A stretch of DNA of 64,000 nucleotides from Sindora glabra (lineage: Eukaryota > Streptophyta > Magnoliopsida > Fabales > Fabaceae). Each line of letters begins with the position of its first letter. Position 1 is the stretch's first letter. Position numbers and translations under genes: made by a program. Of the stretch, positions 13,071 through 23,769 are shown one piece after another. Below the pieces are notes generated by a model, which was not told where the DNA came from, did no database searches, and saw nothing but the letters and a program-made list of their open reading frames with translations. The stretch is taken from the NCBI GenBank assembly GCA_020226215.1, contig CM035235.1, forward strand, positions 68,597,283 to 68,661,282. The letters are read 5' to 3'.

Positions 13071-15280
13071 AACATGCAAAGACTTAGCATTTTTGCGCCA
13101 CATGCTTCTGACTCTCATTGCTTCATGTAGTCACGGTGACCTCAGTGTCTGTCGCAGTTAAGACAACTTACGCTCTTTTTTAAAGTATAATGTAATTTGT
13201 ACATTCACATTCATTTGGTTTTCTAAAATATACATTAATATTTCTTTTTATATGTACTCATTTCTCTTCCTTTCTAGTTTCTTTTTGCTTTTGAAAAATA
13301 AGTCAAATAATTAATTTTTTTTTAAAATGAAAATCATGTAAAAATAATTATGTTAAATTTCGAAAGAGATAAATGAAATTTACCTTTATCTTATTTATCT
13401 AATTTTATTCATCAATGCGAGAATTTTGAGATAATAATGTTCTTGAGTAGTTTACGTACTTTGATATATATTTTTTAAAATTATAAATTTAATAGGGGAA
13501 TGCAAAATTTCCTTAAAAATATTATTTTTAACATTAGTGAAAAACATTCTATAGAATAAACATCCACGTAGTCTGTTAGCTAATATAATTTATTTTTAAT
13601 TAGTTAGTATAATAAAAAATGTTATATGCAATAAAAATAAAATTCAAAATTAAATTCTGAATATTTTATATATCCATTGACATATCTTAATTTATATTTT
13701 AAAATTAATTTTAAATTTTATCTTTGATATATATAATATTATTGCAGTATAATTGCCTCCTAATCTAGTCTATCCATGGGAGGCTGCCAATCCTAACTGT
13801 TTTGATTCCGTAGGAAAAACTAGTATTTATTACAATCACACATAATCATTTGGAAAGGTTCTAACATTTCCCCGTTCTTTGGCGAAAACATCTTTTATAA
13901 AAATATGGAATATAATCAGGAGCGGAGGCTCCCCACCCCCCCCCCCAAAAAAAAAACAATTTTTCTTTAAATTTTATATGGGTTGCTTAAATATATATAT
14001 ATATATATATACTAGTTGGGCCCATAAAATATAATAATATTAGTTAACAATTTATTTTGTATGATTTTAAGTGTACATAACAATCATGAAGGATAATTGT
14101 ATAAATAATATTATTTAAAGGAAGATATTTAATAATAGGTATATAACACCACTTTTGCATTTATATTTATCTTTAAATGGATTCTGAATAATAAAATTAT
14201 GTAATCATTCATCAGAAAAAAATGTGGTTGATTTTTTGTAACTTCACCATACAATTAAAGATAGTAAGAACATTCTCACTTACAAGAAATGTATAATTGA
14301 TTATATATGTTAATTTACTTTATTTCATTCATACACTTGCATTTTATTAAATAAATATGATAATTAAGCTACAATAAATAAAATTACGCTTGAAAAAGAG
14401 ATATCCACAATTAAAATTTTGAATTATTGATCATATTACATTATAATGTTACAATTATTATAGTCCAATGACAATTTGAACCAAATTTGGGATGGATCTC
14501 TTTAGTTATTTATTAATTTATAAATTTATGTGGTTATATTTTGAGATTTTCTTTGACATCCCTACCAATAAGACTTTGTGCGATAATTTTTCATAAAATC
14601 TCACAACTTTTTTATAAAGCCACTAAAAATTTTTATAGTATGATTGTTTATGTTACAATTTTATGAACAAAGTTTCAAAATATTATAAAAAAGTTTTAAA
14701 ATTTTATAAAAAGATTGGACTATCACATCTTAAACATTTACATGATTTTTATAAAAAAAATTGTATACTTTATTATGTAAAAAGTTACAAGTTTTATGGT
14801 ATTATGCTAATGTAGTGGCTGAACAAGGACTTAAGGGTTAATGAAAATAAATATATTTTATTACTTCAAGTATTTCAATAAGAGTAAGATAAAAAAACTA
14901 ATGGAAGCATTTAAAATGAAACACTTAATTATACATAAAATTTTAAAAAAGTTAGCAGGAGCACACGTTCACATTAAAACACAAGTAATTTCACCATTCC
15001 AAAGCAAATCCTTGCCTAATAATTAACTTCCTTCCACCCTTGAGTATAGTTATAAAATATCAAAATGGTCAGAAGATGGTTTATATGTTTAATGTTAAGT
15101 GTAAGAAGTTTGGTGAAAAATAATTTCCTTTTTATAAAGAAAGTTATTTTCTTCTATTATCTTAACTTTAAATATGCTTTTTTTAATCAAAAGATATAGA
15201 TATATATGATCCACCTTCATCTATATACAAAGAAATGAGATTTTCATACAGAAAATATCTTTCAAAGATTAACAGAGCCT
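13071..15280. other. Non-coding DNA with low-complexity tracts
   Basis: No gene is recognised. A run of about 13 C then about 10 A lies at 13935-13957, just right of CAGGAGCGGAGGCTCC. That motif resembles the GGCGGAG ends of some plant hAT elements, but no second end was seen. A short TA run lies at about 13989-14011. A stretch at about 14580-14790 repeats motifs of the type TTTTATAAAAA on both strands and may be a decayed foldback element. Confidence 0.4.
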
Positions 15281-15289
15281 TAGAGAACA

Positions 15290-16810
15290 AGTTATTGTTA
15301 CAGACTTAGTTGGTGCATCTACAAATAAATCTATATAAAATGTAGGATGATTAGGGGAAGGTGGCAAGGTTGTTTCATTGAAAGCTTAGAAAGAACTTTT
15401 AACATGCTTGGTCTACATAATTTTCTAGTTAAAAAAATCTAACTTGAATGCATCTCAATACTTCATTATTAGGACATGACTCAAAGAAAGATGTGGTTGC
15501 TATCTCCATGCCTTTGACTTTTGATGAGATGTTACAAGACCCCAAGGCAGGCATGGAGCCATTTTCTCCATGAAGTAAGAGACCAAGTGATATACATTTT
15601 TATTATTTTTTATTGCCATGAGGTAAGAGATCAGGTGACATGGATGGACATAGCTTTGAGTAAGATTTTTTATTGTGTTCATATATAATGTGCAAAGTAG
15701 TTTTATCATGATAGTGTTTGCAATTTGTTTGGATAGTATAAAATTTGTTAATTTAAGGAAACAAATAGAATAGTTTGTATAAATTCTAGATTCATTCTCA
15801 TCTTTAAGAGAATGTCCAATCACATTGTAACAACTAATGCATGATTTTATAAGTGATCAAAGTATATAAAATAACAAAGTAAGAGCTATTTAATGTGATG
15901 AAGAAATTGGGAAAATGGGTATATACAAACCTTTACCTTCTTTTAACACTTTTTACACTTTAAATGACTCAAAGTAAGATTTTGAATTGATTTTCCTAAG
16001 AATGCTTGTAATTATTTGTTGTTTGCTTGTTGTTTTTACTGTTGATTTTTCATAAGTATACTTATCTCAAAGCTTTTAAGAAGTTTTCATTGATAAATGA
16101 TTGCTAAATACCAAAGTGGGCTGTATAAAAATTCATTTGCATAGATTATATGATGTTTAGTGTTAGTTAGCCATGCATTCACATATGGTGTGAGTTCGTG
16201 ATGGTGACTTGAAATTGAAATAAGATGTTAGTGTTGGATTAGATTTGCAGTGCGATCTACTACGAAAGGATTATTAGTGTTATATGACACTACCACTTGG
16301 TGATATGACTGTAGGGCTCTCTGATGTTACTATACGTTTCCACAATGTTAGTATAATGAGCACAAAATAATCACTTTGATATCCTAAAATATAATTAAAC
16401 CAGATAATTTGGTTAGTCTTATAACAGGTTACTCAAATCATTAACTCAATCCTTTGGTTTGGAGTTATGGTAAATATACTACCCTGCCTCAAATAGCATG
16501 CCTTATTATTCATCATTTCAAATTTCTTATACCATTATCTACTTTAATTCCATGGCACAGATTCTGATTGAATGCTTAACCGCTTGATGTTCTAATATGG
16601 CCACATGATATGACCTAAATTAATGAGAATGCCTTGTTAAATGATTTGTTATCATTACTTTGAATTGCCTTAGCATCCAGAAAGAAGGTAACATCATTAT
16701 AATATGTCTAATGCTTATATTAAATTGTTAACATCCAAAAAAATATTAGGCTTTTATTCTTTTTTTCCACCACCTCCATTTCTCTTAACATGTTTTGCAC
16801 TTCTATTTAG
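15290..16810 (-). pseudogene. S-domain receptor kinase relic A
   Basis: This is a heavily decayed relative of the pseudogene at 48.3-56.9 kb. At 15300-15490 the minus strand retains the kinase C-terminal tail, with ACATGCTTGGTC and AACTTGAATGCATCTCA shared with 58.3-58.4 kb and 53.6 kb. At 15520-15600 it keeps a piece of the B-lectin domain (a WSLTSWRK-like segment) matching 56340-56410. The signal-peptide region, with a MLREME-like start, lies near 16790. The transmembrane and most kinase exons are missing, so a large internal deletion joined the tail to the lectin part. It cannot encode a receptor. Boundaries are approximate. Confidence 0.65.
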
Positions 16811-17479
16811 AAGGATTTGATTCAATCTTTCTTGGGTAGCTATAATTATTGGGCCAACTCACTTACTACATGTTAATTTTTAAAGTTCAAATCTTAGCAC
16901 ATTGGTAGGGGAGCTTGTTTTCCACAAGAACCTAATGTGCCAAAAAGGTCTTTCCTATATGTGGGTAAAATGTAAGATCAAAGTCAAAAGAACTAAAGAA
17001 AGAACAACGTAGTTTACTCATTTTGGATTTTGGTTATGTCCATAGATTATTTCAACTGTTTAACAATTAAAAGTTTGATCAAGTATTTCAATGCATTGCA
17101 AGATTCTCTTGATTAAAAAAATTCTTGCAAGATGTGTTGTACTCAAACTGCTATTGGAATAAATTTGATTGGCTAATCTAATTCTTAAGCACATTTGTCT
17201 TCTTGTTTTCTTTTCCTGGTATTAAAATAGGTTGGGCTTCTAATAAGACTTTTCCTCCAAGATAACTGGATGAAGTTTGCTAAGCTAGAGATGTGGTTTA
17301 AGATAACTTGTTCCAGATAAGAGAAGAGCATTCAATCATTTCTCAGAGGGTGATTAGAGCTCTTCTTTCAAAGGTCATATACATATTGTAATCAGTCAAC
17401 CAATCATTCATTAGTCCTCCCAAGAAGAATCTTATTAATTCAGCTACCTAGTTGTTCAACTTGCAATATCTATTCACCC

Positions 17480-18430
17480 TAAATGTATGTTTGAGAGTAA
17501 ACTAAGGGATGCCAATATTTGCTAAATTGAGAGTTACAATAATACAAATTTAGAGTGCACTGACAAATTTGATAACCATGTTAAGTGAAGCTTTAAAGAT
17601 AGTTTATTGCTCATTCAACCTCATCTTTGGAGTTTACTCCCAAACTTGACAACAACTTATTATTATTATTCAGATTGAAAGATTTAATTCACTATTCAAG
17701 TGATCAGAAGCTTTTTTCACAAGAACACATGCATTTTCATAGTGCAGCCATGCTAAGGGAATTAGATCTCTTCATTAAATTGAAGGAAAAGTTACAATAT
17801 ATTAGAACAAAAGCTAGTCCCATATGTGGTATCATTGTCAGAATTACTTATTGTCATCTTTCTATTACTTTTCTCTTCATCTTTCTAAAGACTGCTTATT
17901 CATGTGGAGTAAGTTTTAGGTTTAATACATGTTGAATGAAATTATGAAAGCTAACAAATAAGTATATTTCCCTCAATTCTTAAAGTGCTCTGTTGTTAGA
18001 GACTATAGGTTTCAAGTTTTTTGCATACTTCTTTCAGGAAGAAGAAAGCAAAGACAATGGAACTATTATATCAATGGCCATGATTTGAAAAAAAAAAGAA
18101 CTATTGCCATGCCACCCTTTATACTTACCTTTCAGAATAGCATAGGAATAAAAGCTAGCTATACATTTATTTCAAAAAACTAGCAAAGGAAAATACTGCT
18201 ATTTTTTACTTCAAGGGTGAAAGTGAAGTGAGGCTGAATGTGAACCCTAAAATGTAAAAATCGAGGACAATAAGATCATAAAACACAGTCCATACCTAGC
18301 ATAACAAATGGAAATATGGAAGTATGAAAAATAAATAGTTTAAAGGTTGTTTCCTTCTTATCTATATATAATACTTAAAAATAACGTAAAATAATCAAAT
18401 ATAGGAATTATCATTATGAGCTGATTTGAC
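17480..18430. repeat. Duplicated spacer, copy 1
   Basis: This non-coding spacer between relics A and B is a close copy of 57125-58140, in the same orientation. Shared runs include cacatgcattttcatag and ggatctcttcattaaattg (with one change). A 102-codon open stretch at 17627-17935 is not conserved in the second copy and is not a gene. Confidence 0.85.
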
Positions 18431-18438
18431 AAGTTCAT

Positions 18439-20120
18439 CTATCTAGCATCCATTACTGAAATGGTAAAATTATTTACAGAACAACTCTTTGGCTTTTCAC
18501 ATAACCCATTTGATTCATGTGCAGTAACATCAATATAAAATGCAGGTTGTTTTGGTACAGGTAATGTTGTAGTTTCATTTCCAAGCATTGAAATAACTTC
18601 TAACATACTTGGTCTGTCTCCCACACGATCTTGTACACACAAAAGACTAACTTGAATACATTTCAGTAGTTCACTACTGGGGCAAGATTCAATGAATGAT
18701 GGGTTTATTATCTCAACACCTCTTCCTTAATTCCGAAACCTCCATACCTGTATTAACCAAATTAATTTAGCTCGAGTTAAAGGACTTCCTTAAATTAATG
18801 GTGCTACAAACAAAACCTAGATATAATTACTTACAAATCCTATAAGGTTGAGAGGATAATCAGAGTGATAGCAAGAATTATTCTTCTTCCCACTCATAAT
18901 CTCAAGAACTAAGACTCCAAAACTGAATACATCAGTTTTCATCGAAACTACACCATTAATGGCATATTTAAGATACATATAACCACTGAAAAATTGATAA
19001 ATAAAGAATTTTATTTTCAAAGAGGGACAACATGAAAAATGGAAAAAAAAGTTACTTCAAGCTCAAATATAATCAAATTAATACTTACTATGTCCCAATA
19101 ATTCTATTGGTGTTTTCTTTAATACCTTTCAACCCAAATATTCTTGCCATGCCAAAATCACTAATTTTTGGGTTCATGTCATAATCAAGTAATATGTTGC
19201 TAACTTTCAAGTCTCGGTGGATCACCTTTAATCTTGAATACATATGAAGATAAACTAAACCTCGAGCAACCTTTTCAATAATGTTAAGCCTTCTTTCCCA
19301 ATTTAGCATTTTCCTCTTATCAAAATCTATTTTATAGTAAGCATGACATGAATTTAAGGGGCACTAAAGTATAATGTATTAACTTAGAAAGAATGATAAT
19401 AAGTCCTATAAAAATAAGCATGCCAAAGAGGTAGAAATCTAAACTCTTGTTTGGCATATACTCCTAAATTAATATTCTTTTTTCTCTTTTAACACAGAAC
19501 CCTAAAAGGTACACAAGACTAGTATGCTGCAATTTAGCTATAAGCTTAGCCTTTTTTTTTTAACTCTATTAGCCCTTGTCCTGATCTTTTGGAAAGCCTC
19601 TTTATTGATATTTTTTGTCCATTAAGCAATATTCCTTGTGGTGTCAAGTTTAGTAAACCTTAAATTCTTAATGAATCATAATTTTTTTTCATTTGAGCCT
19701 TTAAATATTTACCTTATAAACAAGCCCATAGCCACCCTCTCCCAACATATTTACTACTGAGAAGTTGTCTATGGCAATAGCAATGCTTTTAAAGCTAAAT
19801 ATTTAGATTTCATGATAGGCCTTCCCACCTTTCTTATTATATCTTTTTACTATGTTATATATAACTGAAGATCTTGCAAGGCCTTCAATTTCTTGTATGA
19901 GCATAGTTCGTTTCTTTATTTTGTCAACTAGTCATCACCAATAAATAAGATCAATATGATAAAATTTTCAAATAAAATAAAATAAAATAAAAAAAGGAAG
20001 AAACAAATGTCACAGTGCTCTGGCAAAAATACCTTCTGTCCTATATTTTTTGCTTATTACGAAGCATACATAGCAAAATATAGGTAAAGCAATAACTCCT
20101 CCTGCCACAATGAGCTATAT
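18439..20120 (-). pseudogene. S-domain-type receptor kinase relic B: TM and kinase exons
   Basis: Exons of a CES101-like serine/threonine receptor kinase, in order on the minus strand: transmembrane exon (about 20120-20035, LIVAGGVIALPIFCY); nucleotide-loop exon (about 19935-19713, LGEGGYGLVYK); an exon with IKRLSKRSGQG and LIAKLQHTSLV (about 19665-19440); catalytic exon 19326-19089 (VIHRDLKVSNILL, ISDFGMAR); exon 18985-18835 (KTDVFSFGVLVLEIMSGKK); and the C-terminal exon from about 18750 to 18439. Splice sites around the catalytic exons are intact, and HRD and DFG are preserved. In-frame stops occur at 20115-20117, 19803-19805, 19464-19466 and 18727-18729, so it is a pseudogene. There is no lectin exon upstream; LYM2-like exons lie there instead. 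Confidence 0.9.
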
Positions 20121-20469
20121 CCACCACCTACTTTATGCATTCAAATAAATAAATGGTTAATTAGATCATATTGGCACCTGCATTAGCCCTCATAAAATGA
20201 ATCAGTTCAAAATTAGTAAATTTATGGATCATAGTATGATCAATATGGGCATCCTTATTGAACCTCTAAGAGTTGTTTAGCAACAATTCAAAGAACAGAT
20301 AAGTTGAAAATTGAAAGATCAGTGAGAGGAGCATAGTGCCAAGTAAATAATATACTCATTTGTCAAGAACAGATGCTAGTAGATATTAGATTGCATATTA
20401 AAGCTATTTAACTAGTAATTAAATAACAAAAAGATTTTAATTGTATTATTTGCACCACCAACTAGGATA

Positions 20470-20900
20470 GATGGACTCTGTTGCAAGTGTTGTGAAGATG
20501 GTCTAATTTCCATAACCATCATAGGCATAAATTTTGCAATTACAAGAACTCGAAGGCATGGAGTCACCAATTTGCAAATTGCTTGAACTTTTACATTTCA
20601 CATATGGGCAAGTAAACTAGTTGGTTGGCTTATAGTTGGATAGCACACATTGTAATCTAACCACAATGCTAGAGATTGCATAAAAGTAAGTTATAGCAAA
20701 CAAGCCTATATATGTGCATGCTAAAGCTAAATAATCATAAATGCTTACGTCCAATTGTTAGCAAAGTTACACTTACACCTCACACAACCATTTACAGTGT
20801 ATATATATGAACCATTCGCAAGAAGCAAAGGATAATCCAATGAGTTATTTCTCACCATAAGGGAGCAGGTTGCCAAAATCATTCCCAACAATACATGATT
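20470..20900 (-). pseudogene. LYM2/CEBiP-like LysM protein, last two exons (copy 1)
   Basis: The exon from about 20885 to 20749 encodes LDYPLLLANGSYIYTVNG and CVRCKCNFANNW. A 92-bp intron with donor GTAAGC follows. The next exon starts at 20656 with LQC and continues through SNYKPTN and NQTIF-like text. Joining the exons gives the TLQC junction and the C-x-C spacing known from plant LysM GPI-anchored chitin-binding proteins such as LYM2 and CEBiP. In-frame stops replace a Trp at 20617-20619 and a Gln at 20503-20505. No GPI-signal tail is visible. Kinase relic B follows about 350 bases downstream in the same orientation. Confidence 0.8.
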
Positions 20901-20939
20901 AAAATGTTTAATAATTGCAATGACTTCATTAAAATTGTT

Positions 20940-21882
20940 GAGTTTGATACAAATTCTGATTAGGATTACTTACCAAGCAATTATTTTGAATTATAAGTAC
21001 CTACAATTGGACCAGGATCTTTCTATTTTTATTAAATTTGTAATTATTTTCTCTCATGAATTTTTTTCCTATTTTAAACTATGTGAAAATCCAAGAGATG
21101 TAAGATAGAGGTCGGCAAAGTTTAGGAATATAATTGAGAGAATTCGTATATGTTATCTTATAATTTTGATTTAAAATGCATATTTTATTATTCTCCTTTA
21201 CTTTTAGTTACCCAATACTCATTCCTTTGAAAGAAAATATTTTTATCCAACAATCTTAAAAAAATAAAAGAGTCTAATCATATACTTAACAATATTTTAT
21301 TCAATAGTTAAAAATTACATTGTACCTTCAATAATTTAACCATTTTTACATTTTAAAAAAATATATTTACAATTTTTGTAGTCAAGAAAAGTTAAATGTA
21401 AAATAATGATATAACACGTATGTGGGCATAGGTCCGTGTTCACGTTTCCCCATGCCTAACACCTACAATTAGTACAAGCATGCATCACTACTTTTAAAAG
21501 TAACAAACAGAAATATCAAAAATAGCTTATTTCTTAAATTTAATTTATTATTAATAAAAAATTTATATATCATTAACAAACAAGAAGATAATATATTATA
21601 AAAAAATAAATTTTAATAACTTTTATCAATAATTTTAATTAACACATTAATACATAAATGAAAATAATGTATATTAATTTATATTAATAATAAATTAAAT
21701 TTAAATCCCTTGATCAATCTAGATATTTTATCATGGTACTTTCTCAAATTTGATAAATTTATTATTTATTTTTTTATAAAAGTAATAATTTTAACCTTAA
21801 AATTATATAATGCTATTAAAATAATTTTTTAATCAATGAATCATTAAAATAGCTATAATAATTCTTGAATAATATTTTATCC

Positions 21883-21945
<63 letters not shown>

Positions 21946-22520
21946 AACAATACAATAGAGATCATCTTATTTATACTTTACAATTAGAAGTATAAAATGG
22001 ACCAAAGCTTGTGCATCCATCCATAGACTTTTGTGTGTTTTGACCAATTTGAATTACTTAAAATTTTATTTTTTTACAGGTAATACAAATTAATTTAAGT
22101 GGACTAAAATCTACATCAATTGAGCGAATACAGACTAATTTATGGATTTACAATTAAAATTCATATATCAGCCCACAAACTCATGGATATATATTAGATA
22201 CAAATAACGTAAAATTTAACTCTTTTTTTATAAATAATACAAAATGGTCCATTCAAATCTGATTTGTCACAAGTCAATTCATATTCGATTCTATATGCTC
22301 ATTTTATATTTCTATTTATAATTTTAAAAATAAAATTATTAACTTTAATTTTAAATAAAGAAAATATCTTTTTGGGAAGCTCCACTCCATTTTTTCTCTA
22401 CTTCCTGTCTCCAACTTACATCCCTCCCTGTCTTATTTTATGTAGATACAAGCAAAGCCCAATGACTATGGCATCACGAGACTTTGAAGCTTAGGTATCT
22501 TTTTTCTTTTTTTTCTAAAT
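20940..22520. other. AT-rich non-coding DNA with TA microsatellite
   Basis: No gene is seen. A (TA)n run of about 55 bases occupies 21887-21941. If the LysM pieces on either side once formed one gene, this stretch would be an intron. Confidence 0.5.
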
Positions 22521-22571
22521 TTTACAAAAACAAAAAGAAAGTGATGAGGGAAGGGAAAGAGAAAGAAAAAC

Positions 22572-23162
22572 CTGTGAAGGGGATATCAAAAGGCTCAGAG
22601 GTCCATATTTCCTTGGGATCATGGATTTGATTAGCGCTTAAAATGGCGGCGAGGGTAGTACCGTACCCATCAGCTATCTCTTCCAAAGTGCTCCCGTATG
22701 CCTTCACCTTCATGGACCGAGATCTTTTAAAGTGTCAAAAACACCTTAAAAGCATCACAGCCATTGATTTAAAATCAATAGCTGATAATTTTTTAATTAA
22801 AAATAATTATCAGCTACTGATTTTGAAATTAGTAGTTAAGATAAATCACTTTCACTTCTAAAGTGCTTTTGACATTTTAGAGGATCCCAGTCCTCACCGT
22901 CATATAGTGCAGCATATTTTTGGTGGGAGACCCACTCAGTGTACCGTAGCTGCACGACAATGGGATGTATATTTCCTCACTAAGTGTCAGATTGAGTGTG
23001 TCCGCCCACAGATTATAATTATCAATATCCCGGGACGTCATCAAACTATTGAATTTACTTGTGACTACAGAGTGAAATGTGTCACCATTCTGGATCTTGT
23101 AGATTGGTCCTTTTAGGGACCAAGCTGAATAGCCGCTGTAATTGGGCTTTTTGACCGTTATA
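22572..23162 (-). pseudogene. LYM2/CEBiP-like LysM exon interrupted by a MITE
   Basis: Read on the minus strand, the exon encodes a first LysM (KGPIYKIQNGDTFHSVV to EEIYIPLSCS, about 23120-22940). After HYMT it is interrupted at 22893-22713. It resumes with a second LysM (VKAYGSTLEEIADGYGTT and ANQIHDPKEIW, to about 22575) and a CAG/GT donor at 22572. Removing the insert plus one 9-bp duplicate (190 bp) joins HYMT to VKAYG in frame, with the spacing seen in CEBiP-type proteins. A pyrimidine-rich acceptor ends at 23163. These extracellular proteins bind chitin fragments at the plasma membrane in fungal sensing. The second Cys of the usual C-x-C has become Tyr. It is inactive as it stands. Confidence 0.8.
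22713..22893. mobile_element. Mutator-type MITE (181 bp) with 9-bp TSD
   Basis: The 39-bp ends are inverted copies: GGACCGAGATCTTTTAAAG at 22714 against GGACTGGGATCCTCTAAAA read inward from 22893. They differ at 8 positions, all transitions. The flanks TCACCTTCA (22704-22712) and TCACCGTCA (22894-22902) match at 8 of 9 bases, the target length of Mutator-like elements. It interrupts the LysM2 coding region of the surrounding gene. Confidence 0.85.
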
Positions 23163-23239
23163 CTGCTCTTTGAAAAAAAAGATTGGAACCCTGTGTCGCA
23201 ATTAGTATTGCCCCAGATGCTTAAAGCTTTTTTTTGAAA

Positions 23240-23760
23240 ATTAAAAAAGGTTGATAATGTTGACAGGCCACGCGTGATCAGGCCTGATCACGTTGTGATA
23301 TGACCAAACGTGATTAGACTGATCACGTTGGGTCAGAGGACGTGATCAAAACTGATCACAGGCAGCCCATCAACGTAACTCGTGCATCACCCCCAGCACT
23401 CCACGTGTCCTGAAGCTCATTCGAAGTGAAGCCGTGCTACCACGTGTTCCGTTCAAAGTCTTCCCCTGCTGTCGCGTATCAGGGGACATGCTCCCCTGTA
23501 ACCAAGCCAGATGCCCCGCGCTGCCACGTGTCGCACTACTGTGCATCCCATGACCCTTGCACTCGCTACAAAAAAAACCCTCCTCCCCAGCCACTCACAC
23601 ACTCACGCCCTAAAAAATTCACTTCAGCAACCATTCATGCCCTAAAAAATTCTCTTCCTAGTAGTTTCCTAGTAGCTCTTCTATAAAAGAATTTCTCAGC
23701 AACAACAATTTCTTTTTACCAACAATCCAAAATTAAATCTTCAACAGCAATCATATTTTT
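23240..23760 (+). promoter_or_regulatory. GC-rich promoter-like island
   Basis: This 500-bp patch is much richer in GC than its surroundings. It holds a dyad cluster (23273-23360), three G-box/ABRE-type CCACGTGTC or CCACGTGTT sites (about 23401, 23440 and 23523), a TATA-like CTATAAAAG at about 23680, and a leader-like stretch with CAACAACAATTT. CCCTAAAAAATTC is repeated twice. The order resembles a plus-strand promoter, either that of a lost gene or a lone LTR or pararetrovirus-like promoter. No second copy, coding region or clear LTR boundary was found, so its origin is open. Confidence 0.45.
23273..23360. repeat. Three CGTGATCA/TGATCACG dyads
   Basis: The first dyad, CGTGATCAGGCCTGATCACG (23273-23292), is a perfect 20-bp palindrome. 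The second (23309-23327) is CGTGATTA-GAC-TGATCACG. The third (23341-23360) is CGTGATCA-AAAC-TGATCACA. Centres are about 35 and 33 bp apart. The same block can be read as direct repeats of 35 and 33 bp starting TGATCACGTTG. Confidence 0.9.
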
Positions 23761-23769
23761 TAGAGAAGT

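Noticed and set aside
13917..13960. hAT element end at CAGGAGCGGAGGCTCC
   Set aside because: No matching inverted second end or 8-bp duplication was found nearby.
17627..17935. 102-codon open frame in the spacer
   Set aside because: The collinear copy at 57.3-57.6 kb is not open and there is no domain.
22907..23116. 69-codon plus-strand frame
   Set aside because: It is antisense to the LysM exon, which explains the sequence better.
23370..23686. Overlapping open frames on both strands in the GC-rich island
   Set aside because: They follow from GC-rich composition. Neither shows a domain, and the stretch has promoter-like rather than coding features.
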